From: Yponomeuta sedellus
Taxonomy: Eukaryota > Arthropoda > Insecta > Lepidoptera > Yponomeutidae
NCBI GenBank assembly: GCA_934045075.1
Contig: OW203747.1
Location: 11,241,692-11,305,691, forward strand
DNA length: 64,000 nucleotides
Direction of reading: 5' to 3'
A program made the position numbers and the translations under genes. Numbering within the stretch: the first letter of the stretch is position 1; every line of letters starts with the position of its first letter. A model generated the notes under the pieces. That model was not told the origin of the DNA and did no database searches. It worked only from the letters and a program-made list of their open reading frames with translations. Shown here piece after piece: positions 59,900-64,000 of this stretch.

Positions 59900-61430
59900 T
59901 ACTAGACCCGTTCTCTAGTCATGTCAGCCAAGCCAGACGCTCCTACTTCGTCTGTACAGTGAATAAAAATAAGTTATAAATAAAACTTCAACAAAACAGA
60001 TTGGGTTTTTACCATAACCCGATGGGACGCGACGCGGCCAAGTGTCGAAAGACAAATTCTATAAAATTGGTATAACAAATCACGGTCATTTATTAAAATT
60101 ATGCAAATTATGATCCGAAAGAGCTGTCCAGTAGCATTCTTTTGCTGGCTTCCGTAACTCGGTGAAGGGTACTTTAGGCCTAAGTAAAGGAACTGTTTGC
60201 TTCAAAGCAAAAGTTTAGGATTTCTTACCGTAATTTAAATTACAATATAAAAGTTATGTATTACCTACTCTTAGTTATAATTATAATTAACAAAAAACTA
60301 TAATTAAAAGTACGCAAATAGGTAGGTTTGATTTTGTATATACATATTAAGGTTTTATTAATTATTGATATTGTCAATGATGAGTTTATAGGTATAATTT
60401 GATTTATTTCATGATTTTTCCATCTTAAATTAAGTTTAAATTAACGCATATCTACCTATACCCTTAATGTCTTTCGAGTGTCTATGTATTTGACGTCACA
60501 AAGGGAAGTAGTATTTTTGGAAAAAATCGTAGTAGTATTAGAGGGTAGATTTACATATTTATGGTAAACAATCAGTTGACAGGTCAGTGAACTTTATCTC
60601 AATGCAAAACTAGTTTACCTTGATTGTGTACTAGCAAGAGAAAGGGAATGTGCCCAAATAATTATTCAAGAAAACTCACCTGTAGTCCTCAAAATCCAAT
60701 ACGGTCTAAGGAAATTTCAAAAATTCGTAGCACTTTGCAGCAAAAAGAGGAAACTTAAAACTTGTTTGACAATCGCACTTTTACGCCAAAAGAAAAAATA
60801 TCTTTTAATTTTAATTAGCAGTATAATCAATCACTCAACACGAACGAACACTCCGATACTGATACGTAAGTTAGCAGTCCAATTATCTTATCAAACAACA
60901 ACATAGGAGAAAACACAGTTTTCAGTCGTACAAAAAAAATCCCAATTATTTCCCTTCAAGTTCATCGCAAACTCTAGGCCGTTACTGGAGGGTTAAGGAG
61001 TCGGCCTTAATTTAAAAATTCGAATTTCGAAGTCTATTTTTAAGGCCGGTGCACACGAGACGTGAGCGTTGGGGCGGCTGCCTCGCTACTGCCGCATGGA
61101 GCCCCGCGCTCGGCCCCTCTCCGCGCGGTCTAGGCGCTGACGAATTTTCAGGTAAACAATTACCGTGAAAGAGGAAAGGAGTTGGCCAGTCATAAATTTG
61201 CTGTTTGTCTTTTTTTTTGCTATTAACTTGGCTTTGAGTAGACTGGCTGGTAAGATAATGCTTCGTTTGTTTCTTTTTCTTTGTGGGCGTTGTTGGCAGC
61301 TCTTTTTTTTTGTTGCACTTAGCGATAAGGGCAACAATAGTTTAGGGGCGTTTAGCATTATTTGCAGACTTAATTTACAATACATTTCATCGATTTATGA
61401 CTACATTAACAGCATATAAACTACGGTGAC
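59900..61430. other. Mostly unique AT-rich; GC-rich island 61039-61141
   Basis: 61039-61141 (GGCCGGTGCACACGAGACGT, GCATGGAGCCCCGCGCTCGG) is CpG-rich and unexplained: it could be a MITE end or promoter/5'UTR DNA. The 99- and 84-codon frames beside it have no known motif. Confidence 0.3.
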
Positions 61431-61640
61431 GTAACGGTGCAAACTTCTTCACACCATTTTTATTTCTTTTTCTATCTATCGTTTTCAAATATTTAAATCA
61501 CGTCACACATTCTTCGATTTTCCTCATTTTCATTTCTACTACTTTACCCTTTGACCAGATCTGACTTTTTTACCTGCTTCTCCGTTTATCGGTTTTTATC
61601 CAGTTTTCTGTTTTACAAATCTACAAATAAAACCACACCT
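61430..61640. repeat. Interspersed repeat, paired with 46895-47130
   Basis: CTTCACACCATTTTTATTTC, CTATCTATCGTTTTCAAATA, CGTCACACATTCTTCGATTT, TTTTTTACCTGCTTCTCCGT. Confidence 0.5.
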
Positions 61641-61916
61641 GAAGTCGATCCAGTTTTTATTATTTTAAAAGTTATACGGAACGTTCCACTGGCCCTGATT
61701 CCACCCGGATTGAATGTTTGGATATTCTAAAAAAAATGGTTAGCAGATGTCCAGGAGGATATTGATGTAAGTGTGCTTTTAGTACGCACTAAAGGATAAG
61801 TTAAAAAGGTGCTCTAACCTTAGGTTAGAGATACACCTGGTAAGTAAGTTTAAATAGAAGATTTAATAAATAAATAAATAGACTTTGGTATGCAAATGGG
61901 TCCGAATAGGTGATGT

Positions 61917-62058
61917 AACCCCCTTATTCATAATAGTCCGCTAGCTTAAAACAGCTGCTAAACAGTGTTTTCTTTCATTCTGACTTAGGTCAATAGAAGA
62001 GGACAGAGTGAAGATAAGCATTGCTTAAAGTTAACAGACTATTATGAATAAGGGGGGT
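61917..62058. mobile_element. MITE with CCCTTATTCATAATAG ends
   Basis: ACCCCCTTATTCATAATAGT on the left, ACTATTATGAATAAGGGGGG on the right, TA on each side; about 142 bp. The second inverted block CTAGCTTAAA..TTAAAGTTAACAG is imperfect. Confidence 0.65.
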
Positions 62059-62220
62059 AGTGTTTATAAGAAAATTAAAACTAAAAAGGTAGCGTTTATA
62101 GCCGTTAAGGTAGTTAATAAAATAAACAAACAAAGGGGTATATATTTTACACCTAATCAATGGTAGCTAATAATATTTATACAACTATTATTGCAACGAC
62201 ATACAAACTGAAACAACTTA

Positions 62221-62427
62221 CACAATTTTTATTTTTAATGCACTAACCCGTGCTAAGGAACAAATTTAATTTGTACGTAATACAGAGAATATTGGAAAGA
62301 GGTTCGAAATTTCACTGATGCCGTGAGTCGCCCATTGGCTCAATTGGTAGAGCGCTGGTACGGATAGCCAGAGGTTGCGGGTTCGAATCCCGGCATGGGT
62401 GAAATTTTTAGCCTCTATATAGGTTTT
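62221..62427 (-). mobile_element. Twin-primed family A SINE, longest inverted segment
   Basis: Antisense tail (TTTTTAATGCACTAACCCGT, GCTAAGGAACAAA), then sense head and tRNA-like part (TGTACGTAATACAGAGAATA, GGTTGCGGGTTCGAATCCCG) ending AGGTTTT. Flanks are an 11/12 duplication TGAAACAACTTA (62209-62220) / TGAAACAAGTTA (62428-62439). Confidence 0.65.
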
Positions 62428-62439
62428 TGAAACAAGTTA

Positions 62440-62965
62440 ATTCATAATAATTATACTCAACTATACTTTAAACAAAACATTTAACAGGACATTACAATAA
62501 GAAATAACATGTACAAAGGCGAGTTTATCTCTGAAAGAGACTTTTTACTTCAGAGAGAGAAGTTACTTCACTGTCAACAAAACGACATTACCGATGTAAC
62601 TATATTAATATTATAAATTTGTTGTTCTGAACATTGTAAGCGATATAACGATAAATAAAATATTTTCGCATACACATTTTTCAATTAAAAACATCGAAGT
62701 TTTCACTAGTATTTATTTTAAAATTTTATGTCAATCTTAAAACTGGATTTTAATTGATGTCATAGTGCATTTATTGATTTTATATAAAATGAAATACGTA
62801 ATAGAAATTAAGATTGGCTAGTCTATTGGAAGTGGTCCAATACGGACGCAGGAGAAATGGTTTTCAGGATTTTCGTTATTTCTTAAACACGTTTTATGCG
62901 CAATGACGTGCAATTTTTTTTGCACCACATAGTGATTAAAGAGACCTCTCAATTCCCATGCAATT
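62440..62965. other. No gene recognised; AT-rich
   Basis: ATGTACAAAGGCGAGTTTAT at 62510 is an antisense LINE 3' fragment like 54415-54440. The rest is unique. Confidence 0.3.
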
Positions 62966-62971
62966 TACTGC

Positions 62972-63203
62972 GAAGCGCTCGTGACCTAGCCGAACCGAAT
63001 GATTGGAATAAATCACTTGAGTTAAGCAAAAACAGGCGCGGTCAGGCACGGATGGGTGACCGTCTCGTGACTATCGCTAGTGGCATTTTTTCCGAGCGCT
63101 TCCGTGCTTCGCAAGGTACCTACGCTAAGCCGTTGGAGCCCCCGTGGTGGAGTATGGCCTAAACTTCCTACAATGCAGGATGCAGGACATATAAAGGTTA
63201 ATA
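62972..63203 (+). mobile_element. 5S-derived SINE, subfamily A, internally deleted
   Basis: GAAGCGCTCGTGACCTAGCC, GAGTTAAGCAAAAACAGGCG, CGGATGGGTGACCGTCTCGT. It jumps at about 63137 from TAAGCCGTTGGAG to CCCCGTGGTGGAGTATGGCC, losing about 130 bp of body. Confidence 0.65.
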
Positions 63204-63453
63204 TCGATTGCTGCTAAACTATGTGTGAAAATAATTATTGTAAGCTCGTGACACAGCCGAGTATAGCGCACATGTCAATATTTATTTCTGGTCTTAAGTT
63301 ATCCGGTTCAAAGCACCATCCAGTCGTTTGTTTCTCATAGTAATTTTGTTGTCATTTGTAAGTAGGATTGTTTTCCATTCTTTCGAGAAATGTTAAACAC
63401 AAACTTATATTTTAGTTGTACCGTTCCTTAAGTCGATTTTCCTGCTCTACCTC

Positions 63454-63760
63454 TGATATACCTCGGCTACTATCGAATAGAATCAATATATTCGTGTCAT
63501 AGAAATATCGGAACTCATTAACATAACATTTTACATACAGGCATAAACATTGCTCTTGGCCCCACACTAGGATACTCTGTGTCGTGGGAACCAGAAACAA
63601 CAATAAACTTAATTTAATATGACACTTAATTTCACGTAAATTTTCAAAATAGTGAGGAAAAGTTTTAAACCAAGCAATACTACTTAGTATTACACTCGTG
63701 TGCTTTCGGCGAAAACCGAAGCCTACTCTAGAGCCCGAGGTATATTCTAAAACCTAACAG
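63454..63760. mobile_element. Tc1/mariner-like MITE with a nested SINE piece
   Basis: GATATACCTCGGCTACTATC ... CGGCGAAAACCGAAGCCTAC, TATATTCTAAAACCTAACAG. An antisense Metulj-like 3' piece (63518-63605; CCCCACACTAGGATACTCTG, TGTCGTGGGAACCAGAAACA) interrupts it. Confidence 0.6.
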
Positions 63761-63769
63761 AAAATGTTA

Positions 63770-63917
63770 CCTTAAAAACGTAACAAAAACGGCTGAATGG
63801 ATTGGGACGAAATTCAGCACAGAGATAGTCTGGATTAGAGCATACGCTAGTTTTCATTTCGGAAAGAAACATTATGAAAATTTCTTCGCGAACCGATTCG
63901 CGGGCAGGAGCTAGTTA
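63770..63917 (+). mobile_element. Helitron 3' region
   Basis: ACGGCTGAATGGATTGGGAC, GAAATTCAGCACAGAGATAG, hairpin CGCGAACCGATTCGCG, GGCAGGAGCTAGT. 5' end not recognised. Confidence 0.5.
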
Positions 63918-64000
63918 TTTATAAATAATTACTTGGATAAGTATCAACAAAATAGAAAAATAGACATCGGCTTTACGACCTCCATTTTCCTTCTTATTTC

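Noticed and set aside
62330..62400. Genuine tRNA genes (also at 7540, 9070, 43480, 49430, 58090)
   Set aside because: All tRNA-like stretches have SINE heads or tails, diverged arms and many copies. None looks like an intact tRNA.

Overview
This 64 kb window looks like a piece of a lepidopteran (moth or butterfly) nuclear genome. It is AT-rich and has long stretches without coding potential. It is crowded with short retroposons and DNA transposons of kinds typical of Lepidoptera: tRNA-derived SINEs (one Metulj-like), RTE-clade LINE 3' ends, Helitrons ending in CTAG, TIR MITEs and TACA/TATG microsatellites. I see no bacterial, phage or plasmid features, no CRISPR array, and no true rRNA or tRNA gene.

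Only one host coding exon is convincing. It lies on the minus strand (exon 20063-19786, ATG at 20017) and encodes 77 codons plus one base of a His/Pro/Gly-rich N-terminus. Its YLKQP motif and its GPFGL...LEAVGFPQG motif match the N-terminus of Otx-family homeobox proteins (Drosophila orthodenticle/ocelliless). It has a splice acceptor, a strong Kozak start and a phase-1 donor. No homeodomain exon is visible in the remaining 19.8 kb downstream, so the following intron must run off the window. Most of the window is therefore probably intron or 5'-flanking/5'UTR-intron sequence of an otd/oc gene.

Layout. 1-5 kb: a LINE 3' end split by a SINE, plus nested SINEs and MITEs. 5-10 kb: SINEs and RTE tails. 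10.0-10.6 kb: RTE LINE C-terminus with a frameshift. 11.1-11.5 kb: non-repetitive block with three K50-homeodomain sites. 11.8-12.1 kb: an unusual long-hairpin retroposon. 13-19 kb: 5S-derived SINEs, MITEs, a twin-primed RTE and a LINE 3' end. 19.79-20.06 kb: otd exon. 20.4-23.9 kb: mostly unique AT-rich sequence. 24-26.6 kb: Harbinger-like remnant and TACA microsatellite. 27-34 kb: sparse repeats and a possible piggyBac-type MITE. 34.5-36.2 kb: three abutting Helitrons (one with a 153-bp GC-rich minisatellite) inserted in a MITE. 38.2-39.1 kb: degenerate tandem array. 39-47 kb: dense 5S-derived SINEs and a TATG microsatellite. 47-64 kb: mixed SINEs, MITEs, LINE tails and unique AT-rich stretches.

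The most notable material is among the mobile elements. There is a large SINE family whose head resembles 5S rRNA, in two subfamilies. A long-inverted-repeat element carries 12-13 bp target duplications, as a retroposon would. A tRNA-SINE repeatedly inserted as a twin-primed inversion at the same internal T/A tract. Several insertions are dated relative to one another by exact target site duplications. All family assignments come from reading the sequence and from memory of the families; no search was run.
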